A stretch of DNA of 64,000 bases from Heyndrickxia camelliae (GTDB taxonomy: Bacteria; Bacillota; Bacilli; Bacillales; Bacillaceae_C), in NCBI RefSeq assembly GCF_002844575.1, contig NZ_PIQO01000012.1, positions 78,122 to 142,121 on the forward strand. The letters run 5' to 3'. How positions within the stretch are numbered: the first letter of the stretch is position 1; every line of letters begins with the position of its first letter. This document shows positions 25,931 to 34,838 of the stretch, one piece after another. Under the pieces are notes generated by a model that had not been told where the DNA came from, made no database searches, and saw nothing but the letters and a program-made list of their open reading frames with translations. The position numbers were made by a program, and so were the translations under genes.

Positions 25931-27385
25931 TTACCACAGACCAAGTACTTTCCACCAGAGGCCACCTACAATACCCCAGATGATAATATAAATAATCGAA
26001 ATACCAAATCCAATGGACCACCATTTATTCTGCGATACATAGCCTGAACCAAAGAAAACAGGGGCAGGACCGGCTCCATAATGGGTCAAACATCCGAATA
26101 GATTACTGAAGAAACCCAATATTAAGGCCGTTAGCATTGGGGGTGCTCCGGTCGTAATGGCTACTCCTAAAAACGCTGCATACATGGCACTGACATGTGC
26201 TGTATTGCTGGCAAAGAAATAATGTGTATAAAAGTAAATAAGCGCTAAAATTAGCAATGCCCATATCCAAGGTAATCCTTGAACCGCTCCACCCATCCAT
26301 TTACTAAAACACGGAATCATACCTAAATCATTCAGATAGGTTGCCATCATCACGAGGGCTGCAAACCAAACTAATGTATCCCATGCTCCTTCTTCTTTTT
26401 TAACATCATTCCAAGATAGAACAGATGTTATCAATAAAACGGATAAACCGATTAGTGCAGTAGTGGTGGAGTCAATCCCCAATTTCTCTCCAAAAATCCA
26501 AAGTGCTAAAATGAGCAAAAATACCGCAATCATACTCCATTCAGCCTTTTTTAAAGGTCCCATTTCTTTTAGCTTTTGCGTAGCTATGTTAGCTGCCACT
26601 GGTGTTTCCTTAATTTCGGGAGGAAAAACTTTATATATAAAATAAGGGATAACGATTAAACTGACTATACCAGGTACTATAGCCGCAACTACCCATCCTG
26701 TCCACGTTATATTTACACCTGCGCTTTTGGCTATAGTTGCCGCCAATGGATTAGCTGCCATAGCGGTCATGAACATGGCCGAGGTAATCATGTTCCCTTG
26801 AAAACCAACCTTTATTAAATACGCTCCAATCTTTTTCTCTGTCCCATCTTTAGGATCAGAGCCAAAAGTTCTTGATAAAGAATGGATGATTGGAAAAATA
26901 ATACCTCCGCCGCGAGCAGTGTTACTCGGCATTGCGGGTGCTAAAATCAAATCACTAACGATAAGCGAATAAGATAATCCTAACGTTTTCTTACCAAATT
27001 TTTTAACAAACATATACGCAATACGGTTTCCTAATCCTGTTTTAATAAAACCTCTAGAAATAAAAAAGGCAATGACAATCAGCCAAATCGTCGTATTTTG
27101 AAACCCGCTTAACGCTTCTTTAAGGCCTAGCGTTCTGGTTAAAACAACAGCTGTTATGGAAAGAATTGCTACTCCGCCCATCGGCAGTGGTTTAATAATT
27201 AATCCAATAATAGTTGCCACAAAAATAGCAAACAAATGCCATGCTCTTTCATCGAGACCAGCAGGAGCACTAATAAACCAGATTACGGCCCCGACAGCCA
27301 CAGTAATAATTAATGAAATAAAATTTACTTCTTTCTTCTCTTCTCCTTTTACTTGCTTCTTTTGCAATTGTTTTTGAGAGCCCAT
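25931..27385 (-). CDS. yflS: YflS-like dicarboxylate (malate/2-oxoglutarate) transporter
   Basis: A 484-residue DASS-family (SLC13) transporter with about 12 helices. Family motifs: PAMPSNTARGGGIIFPII (the SNT substrate-binding helix hairpin), TAMAANPLAATIAKSAG, and a second SNT copy, FFASNTAHVSAMYAAF, near the C terminus; GPAPVFFGSGYV lies close to the end. The start at 27385 follows TAAGGAGTAAAAGG; an earlier ATG is unlikely. In B. subtilis YflS is a malate transporter regulated by MalK-MalR; the kinase and regulator genes lie directly upstream here on the same strand, with a terminator between, supporting that role. Confidence 0.85.
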   Translation of the reverse strand: MGSQKQLQKKQVKGEEKKEVNFISLIITVAVGAVIWFISAPAGLDERAWHLFAIFVATIIGLIIKPLPMGGVAILSITAVVLTRTLGLKEALSGFQNTTIWLIVIAFFISRGFIKTGLGNRIAYMFVKKFGKKTLGLSYSLIVSDLILAPAMPSNTARGGGIIFPIIHSLSRTFGSDPKDGTEKKIGAYLIKVGFQGNMITSAMFMTAMAANPLAATIAKSAGVNITWTGWVVAAIVPGIVSLIVIPYFIYKVFPPEIKETPVAANIATQKLKEMGPLKKAEWSMIAVFLLILALWIFGEKLGIDSTTTALIGLSVLLITSVLSWNDVKKEEGAWDTLVWFAALVMMATYLNDLGMIPCFSKWMGGAVQGLPWIWALLILALIYFYTHYFFASNTAHVSAMYAAFLGVAITTGAPPMLTALILGFFSNLFGCLTHYGAGPAPVFFGSGYVSQNKWWSIGFGISIIYIIIWGIVGGLWWKVLGLW

Positions 27386-27458
27386 CCTTTTACTCCTTAT
27401 ATCACTTTTTAACAAATTTTGTGTAATGAATCACAAGTTTAACCAAATTAATGCACAT

Positions 27459-27479
27459 TACGAGTAATGATTACGTTTT
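27459..27479. promoter_or_regulatory. Zur-box-like palindrome upstream of yflS
   Basis: The core GTAATGATTACG equals the core of the three Zur boxes before znuA in this window; about 16 of 21 positions agree with the Bacillus Zur consensus as I recall it. It sits about 75 bases before the yflS start. It could be a Zur site, a related Fur-family site, or a coincidence. Confidence 0.35.
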
Positions 27480-27620
27480 ATACTGATAAGGCTTTATAGA
27501 AAGAACTAAAATTCTAATCGCCTTGTTTTTGACATCCTTTTGTTGCATGTCCATCATATTCGTATGAAAACCATCTTCCTAGTTTAAGAAAGTTTATAAT
27601 TCTTTTTGTAAATAAAAAAA

Positions 27621-27644
27621 GTAAGCAGCTAAGATACTGCTTAC
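27621..27644 (-). terminator. Terminator of the malR gene
   Basis: GTAAGCAG and CTGCTTAC pair around an eight-base loop; the minus strand continues TTTTTTTATTTAC. The right arm includes the stop codon of the response regulator. It separates the two-component system from yflS. Confidence 0.85.
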
Positions 27645-28348
27645 AAAAAGTTTTTTATCAAGTGTGCCTTAAACTGGTTAAATTCATGCTGATACACAGG
27701 TCTTCCTACAGTTCCATAGATAACTTTGACTTCAAGTATTCCTAAATCCTTAAGAAAGTTAAGGTACTTTCTAGCTGAAACTCTTGAGATTCCTACAACA
27801 TTTGCTACTTCATCAGTGGAAAAGGGCTGCTGCTTCAACTCTTGAATCGCATCCCATATTTGCTTTAAGGTATCCCTCGCTAATCCCTTTGGCAGTTCCT
27901 CTGAAATTACAGACTCTTCTCTGTGTAACAGTAAGTTATCCAGTTCCTGCTGACTAAGTGAATCCTGCTTATCCATCATCCGGGTTTGCTCTAGGTAGGC
28001 AATAAGTGCAGTCTTAAACCTTTCAAATTCAAAAGGTTTAATTAAATAGTCGACAACCCCATACCTTAATGCCTTCTTAATTCGCTCCAAATCTGATGCT
28101 GCTGTAATGATAATGACATCTATTTCAAGGTCATTTTTCCTTAGGTACGTTAACAGCTCAAGCCCCTGCTTTCCCGGCATAAAAATATCCAGAAGGATGA
28201 GCTGAACATCATTATTTTTCAAAAATGAGATGGCATCCGCAACTGAATGGACGGTTGCAGTCAAAAGGAACCCATCAATTTTGGCCAAATATTGTTTATT
28301 GATTTCTGCCACCATGGGGTCATCTTCGACAATCATTACATTAATCAT
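27641..28348 (-). CDS. malR: MalR-like response regulator of the CitB/DcuR family
   Basis: A 235-residue response regulator, the usual length for MalR. Receiver domain: acidic pair EDD near residue 9, phospho-acceptor Asp54 in LILLDIFMPGKQGLELL, conserved Thr/Ala switch ITAASD and Lys in LIKPFEFERF. The C-terminal helix-turn-helix is FSTDEVANVVGISRVSARKY with NFLKDLGILEV. The ATG overlaps the kinase stop by eight bases (coupled), with GAGG nine bases upstream. Phosphorylated MalR activates malate uptake genes in B. subtilis; here yflS is the immediate downstream candidate. Confidence 0.88.
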   Translation of the reverse strand: MINVMIVEDDPMVAEINKQYLAKIDGFLLTATVHSVADAISFLKNNDVQLILLDIFMPGKQGLELLTYLRKNDLEIDVIIITAASDLERIKKALRYGVVDYLIKPFEFERFKTALIAYLEQTRMMDKQDSLSQQELDNLLLHREESVISEELPKGLARDTLKQIWDAIQELKQQPFSTDEVANVVGISRVSARKYLNFLKDLGILEVKVIYGTVGRPVYQHEFNQFKAHLIKNFL

Positions 28349-29945
28349 TCCGTTCATCCTCTGCTTTATAAGGTATATAAACAGCAAAATTGGTTCCTTT
28401 TCCTGGCTTGGACGAAACAATCATTTCCCCTTCCAGTCTTTCAATTGCTTGCGCCGACAGATATAACCCGAACCCTCTGGTTTCTCCTTTTGTTGAGAAT
28501 CCTTTATCCAGTATTCTGTTTTGAAGTGATTTCGTCATTCCCATCCCTGTATCTTTAACCTCGATGGTTAATATATCTTCTGCGTAATCCAGTCTTAAAT
28601 CGACTTTTTTGTTTGAACTGCCCGCAATTGCTTCCATTGCGTTATCCAGGAGATTTCCGATAATCGTTATTAGCTCATGTGTGATCTCAGAGCTTGCAGG
28701 CATTGGAAGTTTACTTGGGCAATCAAAGGATAGTGAAGCACCTGACTCTCTGGCGAAGCTTAGTTTACCAATTAAAAATCCAGCAAGAACAGGATCTTGG
28801 ATTTTCTTGGTTACAAAGCTCATTTCTGTTTCCCTCTGATTAACCGTTTCACTCACATAATTAGCAAGAGTGTCATATTGTTCCGTCCTAACCAGGCCAA
28901 GAATGACATGAAGTTTGTTTCTGAATTCATGTGCTTGGGCGCGCAGAGCATCCGCATAGTTACGCACACCAGTAAGCTGTTCAGCCAACAATTGGACTTC
29001 GGTTTTATCACGGAAAGAAGCGATTGCTCCTAACGGCTCATTTCCGACCACTACTGGAACACTGTTTACTAAGATGGTCACCCCATTCAGATTTTGTTCC
29101 TGATCTAATTCGGTTTCGCCTGATTCTATGATGTGAGTCAAACGAGCTTCCGGCAAATACTCCCCAATGTTCATACCCAATGGGTTCTCTACAAGCCCGG
29201 CTCTTTTAAAAAGCTTACTGGCTGCCCTGTTTACAAGGGTGATTTTCCCTGTTTTGTCGATAGCTATTATTCCCTCACGTACAGATTGCAGCATGGAACT
29301 ACGTTCTTCAAGCAACTTAGCAATAGCGAATGGTTCGAGTCCTAAAAGGATTTTTTTGATGTATCTTGCCAGACCTACTGCTCCAATTACCCCTATTAGG
29401 ATCCCGATTAACGTCCCAATAACTATCCCCATCCGTCCTTTATGCACAGCCTTGGTCACGTTTTCTAGTGAGATACCTACCGCAACCGCCCCGACTTGTT
29501 TTCCATGTGAATTCTTTATTGGAGTAAATGCCCTCATGGATCGACCGAGAGTTCCTTTTGATATGGAAACATACTCCTTTCCATGAAGAACAGGCCCTTC
29601 ATCTCCCCCTCTGAAGTGCTTCCCCACTTTACTAGGATCTGGGTGTGAAAGTCGAATTCCTTTCATATCCATAACGACAATAAAATGGACATGCGTTTTA
29701 TCTTTTATCTGATTCGTTAATATTTCTACTTCTTCCTTTTTAACTTTCCCATCAAAGGCCCCCATCACTTGTGGGCTAAAGGCAATCATTTTTGCTATAT
29801 TTAGGGCCTTTTCTTTCTGTGTTGCTTCCACACTGTTGGTAATTCTCTTACTTATAATTAAATCCGTTATTCCAAGTGATAAGGCGACAACAATGCATAC
29901 AAATATAATAATAATGGCTTGTAAACTAAGTTTGCCCTTCTTCAT
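28341..29945 (-). CDS. malK: MalK-like dicarboxylate sensor histidine kinase
   Basis: A 534-residue CitA/DcuS-type kinase. Layout: membrane helix at about 9-30; extracytoplasmic PAS-like sensor (VIVMDMKGIRLSHPDPSKVG, HFRGGDEGPVLHGKEYVSIS) that in this family binds C4 or citrate-type acids; second membrane helix at about 172-194; cytoplasmic PAS (VREGIIAIDKTGKITLVNRA); SPOB-type H box (ALRAQAHEFRNKLHVILGLV); ATPase with NLLDNAMEA, KDTGMGM and GFGLYLS. Start chosen at ATG after GGGGGAGATT. Forms an operon with malR. Confidence 0.88.
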   Translation of the reverse strand: MKKGKLSLQAIIIIFVCIVVALSLGITDLIISKRITNSVEATQKEKALNIAKMIAFSPQVMGAFDGKVKKEEVEILTNQIKDKTHVHFIVVMDMKGIRLSHPDPSKVGKHFRGGDEGPVLHGKEYVSISKGTLGRSMRAFTPIKNSHGKQVGAVAVGISLENVTKAVHKGRMGIVIGTLIGILIGVIGAVGLARYIKKILLGLEPFAIAKLLEERSSMLQSVREGIIAIDKTGKITLVNRAASKLFKRAGLVENPLGMNIGEYLPEARLTHIIESGETELDQEQNLNGVTILVNSVPVVVGNEPLGAIASFRDKTEVQLLAEQLTGVRNYADALRAQAHEFRNKLHVILGLVRTEQYDTLANYVSETVNQRETEMSFVTKKIQDPVLAGFLIGKLSFARESGASLSFDCPSKLPMPASSEITHELITIIGNLLDNAMEAIAGSSNKKVDLRLDYAEDILTIEVKDTGMGMTKSLQNRILDKGFSTKGETRGFGLYLSAQAIERLEGEMIVSSKPGKGTNFAVYIPYKAEDERND

Positions 29946-30649
29946 AATCTCCCCCAAGTCTTAATCATAATTATAGTATGTATAGAGCATATGGTTAAAA
30001 TGTGGCAAAAGACCGCTTAGAATTATAAGCAGCCTTTATCATATAGGTTTCCTATAGCAAAATGGATATCAGAACCATCGCATCTTTAAATAACGAACAT
30101 ATTTGGGCAATTATCTTATATAAAGGTGTAATCATCTACAGCACCTTTTCCAGAAGCAAAATATTGAAATAGCACCCAAAATGACCTTTCACAAAAGCGA
30201 TGAAAGACATTCATTAATATGATGTATCCAAGTATATTATAGTACTTGAAAAATGCTGAACCATTTTTGTAATTAAAAAAAGTGTTGGACAGGGATTTAA
30301 AGATAAGCAAGGTTGTAAATTGAATTGGATCTTCTTACTTAAAGGGTCTATTGGAATACAGAAAGGAAAATAGAGGTCTTCGTCAAATTATAGCAATTTT
30401 TTGCAGTCTACCTTTGATCAATATCCTTTCACTCCATACTTTATGAGAGTTTAATCAAACGTTTGATTAATAAACTACTTGTCGTAAAATGTTGAGATAG
30501 CTAAAATAGCAGGCTCGTTGTTTTCATCACTATAACTTATTTCCTTGTGCATCATCCCAATTGAAAACACTGCCTGGTTGTTCAATATTCTATTTCTATG
30601 GATGTACACAATACTCTATCAGTGACGTGTTTTAACAGGGGTTAAAAAG
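29946..30649. other. 700-base gap with a dispersed repeat
   Basis: No convincing gene. A 64-codon minus-strand frame at 30116-30310 has no ribosome site and no recognisable motifs. The stretch 30380-30525 holds the second copy of the TCAAACGTTTGA repeat. Promoters for malK are expected near 29960-30050. Confidence 0.5.
30380..30525. repeat. Dispersed intergenic repeat, copy 2
   Basis: Same block order as 22831-22975: TCGTCAAAT, TTTTTGCAGTC, the palindrome TCAAACGTTTGA at 30455-30466, then CTTGTCGTAAA. Intervening bases differ, so the copies are old. Function unknown. Confidence 0.5.
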
Positions 30650-31486
30650 TTAATTACCATCCTTTCCAGTGTGATTTTTGCCCTTCACCAGCTTTAACGT
30701 CGCTACTATAAGAAAGCTAACAATCACTAGTAAGAGCCATGAACTTACCTTTCCTAGATGAACGGGACTCCATGCATCAGCCTGGTCCGGATATTCCCAA
30801 GCTCCAAAGAATGTTGCGATATTTTCAGCGACCCAAATAAAGAACCCGATGAGTACAAAAGAAAGCGCAAGAGGCATGCGATAACGAATTCCGCCAACTT
30901 CGTATGTGACCCACGTTTGCCAAAATACGATAATGACAAGTCCAGATAACCACCAACGAACATCAATCCAATAGTGGTGAGTAAAAAAGTTTAAATAAAT
31001 TACCGTGGCAAGAGGTACAACTACAAAAAGCGACGGCCATTTAACCAGTTCAACGTTCAACCTCCTCCACGCTTGGCAAAGATAACTTGCCACACTTGCA
31101 TACATGAAGCCGCTATACAAAGGTACTCCGAAAACTTTGGAATACCCCTCCTCAGGATAGGACCATGAGCCCATATGCACCTTAAAAAGTTCAAGCGCAA
31201 GTCCAATAAGGTGAAACATAGTGATAACTTTTATTTCATCCCGTGTTTCTAAACCTGAACGTACCATGAACCATTGCATCAGCAAACAGATAATAAGCAG
31301 CCAATCATACCGTGGCAGGATTGGCGGTGTAAAGACCTTTGTTAAAGCCAAAGAGGCAAAAATTACGACAGGAAATAAACATGATAGAGCCTGCTCCCAG
31401 CCAAAACGAACAAGTTGTTTTACTGCTCTCGTAACTTGAGCCTTTAAAGTTTTTTTCTGTACATCATCTTGAATGATTAAATTCAT
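30650..31486 (-). CDS. yoaT: YoaT-like DUF817 membrane protein
   Basis: A 278-residue protein with about eight membrane helices. Motifs: ELFKVHMGSWSYPEEGYSKV, GVPLYSGFMYASVASYLCQA, FFGAWEYPDQADAWSPVHLG, typical of DUF817. Function is not established. It is the third gene after yoaS- and yozG-like genes on the same strand, the same trio as B. subtilis yoaS-yozG-yoaT, 77 bases after the second. The conserved trio suggests a shared membrane function. Confidence 0.82.
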   Translation of the reverse strand: MNLIIQDDVQKKTLKAQVTRAVKQLVRFGWEQALSCLFPVVIFASLALTKVFTPPILPRYDWLLIICLLMQWFMVRSGLETRDEIKVITMFHLIGLALELFKVHMGSWSYPEEGYSKVFGVPLYSGFMYASVASYLCQAWRRLNVELVKWPSLFVVVPLATVIYLNFFTHHYWIDVRWWLSGLVIIVFWQTWVTYEVGGIRYRMPLALSFVLIGFFIWVAENIATFFGAWEYPDQADAWSPVHLGKVSSWLLLVIVSFLIVATLKLVKGKNHTGKDGN

Positions 31487-31563
31487 GAGTAACCCCTCTT
31501 TTGAATTGAATCCAATGAATTTGTCGAAGAAGAAATCTTGTTTTATTCCATCTAAAGATACTT

Positions 31564-31779
31564 TTAGGTATCTTCCTCATTTCTGTATTCTAAAATATCT
31601 CCGGGTTGACATTCTAAAGCCTTACAAATCGCGTCCAAAGTGGAAAGCCTAACTGCTTTTGCCTTTCCATTTTTCAGAATTGAAAGGTTAGCCATCGTTA
31701 TTCCGACTCTCTCCGAAAGTTCTGTAACGCTCATTTTTCTTTTAGCCAGCATCACATCAATATTGATTATAATCGCCAT
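31564..31779 (-). CDS. yozG: YozG-like small Cro/C1 regulator
   Basis: A 71-residue helix-turn-helix protein: MLAKRKMSVTELSERVGITM, ANLSILKNGKAKAVRLSTLD, then CKALECQPGDILEY. It is of the short type always found just after a DUF2975 gene, and probably autoregulates that operon. Start chosen at ATG with GAGG eight bases upstream; it lies 11 bases after yoaS. Confidence 0.85.
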   Translation of the reverse strand: MAIIINIDVMLAKRKMSVTELSERVGITMANLSILKNGKAKAVRLSTLDAICKALECQPGDILEYRNEEDT

Positions 31780-31789
31780 CTTCTTCACC

Positions 31790-32272
31790 TCAGACTGTTA
31801 AATCGTTTTCTGATTTTATATCAATCGCCTCTTTTAAAAGCCTTTGAAGTACTGCAGCAAAGACTGCGATAACCATCGAAGCAAAAGGAATAACCAATCC
31901 GACAAAGATAACACCCGGGGCGTCGTCTTTATCGGCGAATAGATAAAAGAGCGGTAAGAGAAGCACGTGTAGGCAACTGATAGTAATCGCACAGTATTTG
32001 ATTTTCTTTAAGGCAATTACTGAGCTTTGAGAAAATGCTATGCTTCTGTCAATATAACTTAGCAGTGCTAAAGCCTGATACAAAGCATAGTAAAAAGGGA
32101 GTGCTGCCGCATACAAGATAATTAAAACAGGATATTTTATATACGCCATATTAGGTAGTAGCTTTGCTACAATATTTCCTATCTCAGGAACCCCAAATAT
32201 ACACAAAGCAAGAATCGCTATTCCAATAAAAAAAATAACGGACTTCAAAAAGATGGTTGAACCTCGCTTCAT
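31790..32272 (-). CDS. yoaS: YoaS-like DUF2975 membrane protein
   Basis: A 160-residue protein with four membrane helices (about 9-31, 44-66, 90-112 and 120-145) and a conserved LLSYIDRSIAFSQSSVIALK loop, the DUF2975 signature. Function is unknown; the family nearly always pairs with a YozG-type regulator, as here. Start at ATG after GAGGTGCTATTT. Confidence 0.82.
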   Translation of the reverse strand: MKRGSTIFLKSVIFFIGIAILALCIFGVPEIGNIVAKLLPNMAYIKYPVLIILYAAALPFYYALYQALALLSYIDRSIAFSQSSVIALKKIKYCAITISCLHVLLLPLFYLFADKDDAPGVIFVGLVIPFASMVIAVFAAVLQRLLKEAIDIKSENDLTV

Positions 32273-32705
32273 AAATAGCACCTCACTGATTTAATGTGAT
32301 TTTGATTTTAACATATTATTTATCGTTTTACAATAAATTAATATTGTTTTATATCATATTGTTATTGTTATGCAGCGAATTAACCCCTAGTTTAAATGAT
32401 GAGTTTTCCTTTTTGATCCTTACAATTCCAAATAAATAACTTTTTTAATGGGCAAGCTTATCCTTGGTAGATCCTAACTATTGAAAAACCTCATATAATG
32501 CAACAAAACAAGAGGCAACAGTCTTAATGGGTTGAAAGCATCTTTACTCATTAGAAGAGCTTTATCAGACGCCATTCATATAGCCTTCCCCTCCATCTCC
32601 TTCCTGCTTATCTCCATAATCATCCCGCATGATTTTTCCCTGCCAAATGTATTATGATAAATGTGAACGTCAAGGAATATTGAAAATAATAAAGGAGGAA
32701 TGGCT
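32273..32705. other. Gap, possibly with a transporter remnant
   Basis: AT-rich upstream of yoaS. At about 32555-32650 on the plus strand one frame reads RALSDAIHIAFPSISFLLIS, similar to the last helix of an MDR-type MFS protein, but it is too short to be sure. The ribosome site of the DinB gene (GGAGG) closes the gap. Confidence 0.35.
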
Positions 32706-33209
32706 ATGTTTCATTCTATTACAGAGTTTTTAAACCAATGGGAACATGAAAGCAGCTCAACTCAAAAGGTTCTAGATGCATTAAGCGATGAATCGCTACA
32801 GCAGAAGGTATCCCTTGAGGGAAGAAATTTAGGAAGAATGGCTTGGCATATTGTGACGTCACTCTATGAGTTCATTTCGCAAACAGGTTTACAATTCGAA
32901 GGTGCTAAGTCTGAACAGGATGTGCCAACTTCTGCAAAGGAAATTGCCGATCAATATCGCAAATCTAATGAAGCAATGGTCTCTGCAATCAAAGAGCAAT
33001 GGTCAGATGAATCTCTCAAGGAAGTGCACAATTTGTTTGGCCACCCTTCGCCAAATAGTCTTACCCTGCTAACTTTAATCTTGCATCAAACGCATCATCG
33101 CGGACAAATGACGGTGCTAATGAGACAAGCTGGCCTTAAAGTTCCAGGTGTATACGGCCCTTCTCAAGAAGAGTGGAATGCAATTGGGATGGAACCACCT
33201 AAACTTTAA
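32706..33209 (+). CDS. DinB family protein
   Basis: A 167-residue DinB-type four-helix protein. Histidines: WHIVTSLYEF (about residue 47), and LILHQTHHRGQMTVLMRQAG (about 128-132), giving the metal site. It ends VPGVYGPSQEEWNAIGMEPP, typical of a subgroup in which a PSxEEW tail follows. Start at ATG seven bases from GGAGG. Monocistronic. May be a thiol S-transferase or hydrolase; unassigned. Confidence 0.82.
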   Translation: MFHSITEFLNQWEHESSSTQKVLDALSDESLQQKVSLEGRNLGRMAWHIVTSLYEFISQTGLQFEGAKSEQDVPTSAKEIADQYRKSNEAMVSAIKEQWSDESLKEVHNLFGHPSPNSLTLLTLILHQTHHRGQMTVLMRQAGLKVPGVYGPSQEEWNAIGMEPPKL

Positions 33210-33219
33210 TAGAAAAAAC

Positions 33220-33251
33220 CCCTTAGTTTATATACCAGCTAAGGGTCTTCT
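33220..33251 (+). terminator. Terminator of the DinB gene
   Basis: CCCTTAG and CTAAGGG pair around a 12-base loop, followed by TCTTCTCTTTTT. Confidence 0.7.
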
Positions 33252-33584
33252 CTTTTTACTACAAACTATCAGATTCCCCTCGGTTTAATATCAAACTCAC
33301 CGAATTTCGGATGAACTGTTTACATTACGTCGTTAACTTAATGGTGAAACTACAAAAATAGATCCAAAAAGCTATTGTAAAAATACCATTTGAATCATAG
33401 TGTTTAAAACTTCCTCATCTTCTTTGGAATACGCAATATTATTTGCTGCTTCAGTTTATTCTTGAACTGCATTTCGGACTTCATAACTATACGGCACGGG
33501 TCATGAGTTTTCTTTTCATATCCGCGTTTTTCCGATCTATATCAGATAAGTCCACCAAGAGGGGCAGAAAATGATTCCATAAAG
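33252..33584. other. Gap with a possible eroded minus-strand gene
   Basis: No intact gene. On the minus strand one frame reads SYEVRNAVQE, a stop, then TEAANNIAYSKEDEEVLNTM to a TAG near 33371, which has coding flavour but no recognised family. Treat as a possible remnant. Confidence 0.3.
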
Positions 33585-33618
33585 AAAAAAGAGGCCTGAC
33601 ATGTTCAGCCTCTTTTTT
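33585..33618. terminator. Strong bidirectional terminator
   Basis: AAAAAAGAGGC and GCCTCTTTTTT form the arms, so both strands have a T run after a GC stem. It serves the epimerase gene ending at 33642. Confidence 0.8.
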
Positions 33619-33641
33619 CTTATAAACATAACTGATCCTTT

Positions 33642-34514
33642 TCATTTTGCAATGGTTTCAATTAATGGTTTCAACCAGTCATGTAAATTCGTAAATTGGA
33701 ACCCACTATTTCTTGCCTTTTCATTCGCCATATACCATGAAGATGGAATCGCATAAGGTGAACATATTTCATCATTTCCAACTAAGGAGATTTTTGCTGA
33801 TTTTCCAGTAGCTTCTTCGACCAACTTTATTAATTCGGATAATGCAATCTTCCCGCTTGCTGTTGCATTATATGGCCCCTCCACTTCTGAGAAGCCAGCC
33901 CATTTTAAAAACCGTGCTGCCTCTGTTGCTTGGATAAAGGACATTTCTGCGTCCATATTTAAAAATCCGATAGGCTCTCCATTTGCGACACGTTCAACGT
34001 GGAAATGTAAACGGCGTGTATAATCATTTTCTCCCATTACGATAGGGAAGCGAACTGCTACAACCGGGAATTTCGCATATTTAAAGAAAACCGCCTCCGC
34101 TTGACGTTTTCCTTCCCCGTAAGAGAAATCTTCACTATTACCAAACCGAATTTCATAATGATAAGGATCAAAATCATCCTCATTTTTTACTTTCCCATCC
34201 ATTTCATACGTAGAAAGTGTAGAGGTGAAAACAAGCTTGCCAATTTTCCCATTGAAAACTTCACAAAACTCATAAGCTTCATTTGGAGAAAAGCAAATAT
34301 TATCATAAACAATATCAAATGTACGATCTTCCGCTACTTTTGCCAGCTCTTCCTTATTGGAACGATCTCCGATAAGATGTTCTACTTTGTCACCAAATGG
34401 ATTGCCGGATTTACCCCGAGTCATGATCGCAATATTATGTCCTTCTTCAATCAGTAACTCCACCAATTCACGGCCAAAGAAACGAGTGCCACCTAATACT
34501 AAAATATTTTTCAT
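33642..34514 (-). CDS. NAD-dependent epimerase/dehydratase (extended SDR)
   Basis: A 290-residue SDR protein. It begins MKNILVLGGTRFFGRELVEL, the TGxxGxxG-type cofactor site of the atypical/extended group; GDRSNKEEL and the active-site Tyr-Lys in FSYGEGKRQAEAVF follow (Tyr near 134, Lys near 138). MSFIQATEAARFLKWAG and LSELIKLVEEATGK resemble reductases acting on sugar nucleotides or isoflavone-like substrates. Substrate unknown. Monocistronic with a clear terminator. Confidence 0.82.
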   Translation of the reverse strand: MKNILVLGGTRFFGRELVELLIEEGHNIAIMTRGKSGNPFGDKVEHLIGDRSNKEELAKVAEDRTFDIVYDNICFSPNEAYEFCEVFNGKIGKLVFTSTLSTYEMDGKVKNEDDFDPYHYEIRFGNSEDFSYGEGKRQAEAVFFKYAKFPVVAVRFPIVMGENDYTRRLHFHVERVANGEPIGFLNMDAEMSFIQATEAARFLKWAGFSEVEGPYNATASGKIALSELIKLVEEATGKSAKISLVGNDEICSPYAIPSSWYMANEKARNSGFQFTNLHDWLKPLIETIAK

Positions 34515-34707
34515 TAATTCGTTCTCCTTTATATTTGATAGTTTAATAAGACTTCACGTTACCTTTTCGTCTATCACTTTTTAGAAAATTATCTTATTAA
34601 AAGAGTTACTGTTAAGGTTCTATATTAATAGGCATAATCCTTCTTTCTCCTAGCGCAGACTAATCATGATTTTGGAATTAAGTGGTGCAAGGGCTCCCCT
34701 CATCCCA

Positions 34708-34808
34708 GAATGGACCGAAATTACAAGTGAACGGACCGAATTTACGACTTATCAGCACGAAAAACACATAGAACAGACCGAAAAACGAAGTGAACGGACC
34801 GTTTTGGG
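34708..34808. repeat. Tandem array of 21-base units
   Basis: Almost five units of exactly 21 bases follow each other: 34708-34728, 34729-34749, 34750-34770, 34771-34791 and a partial fifth. Most begin GAAC(G/A)GACCGAA and continue with an A-rich half; the third is diverged. Frames across it are not genes. Similar GAACGGA-type units recur in the array at the right end of the window. Confidence 0.75.
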
Positions 34809-34838
34809 TATATGTACCTATACGAACTTCATCAGCAC

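Noticed and set aside
30116..30310. 64-codon minus-strand frame
   Set aside because: No ribosome site, no motif, AT-rich intergenic composition.
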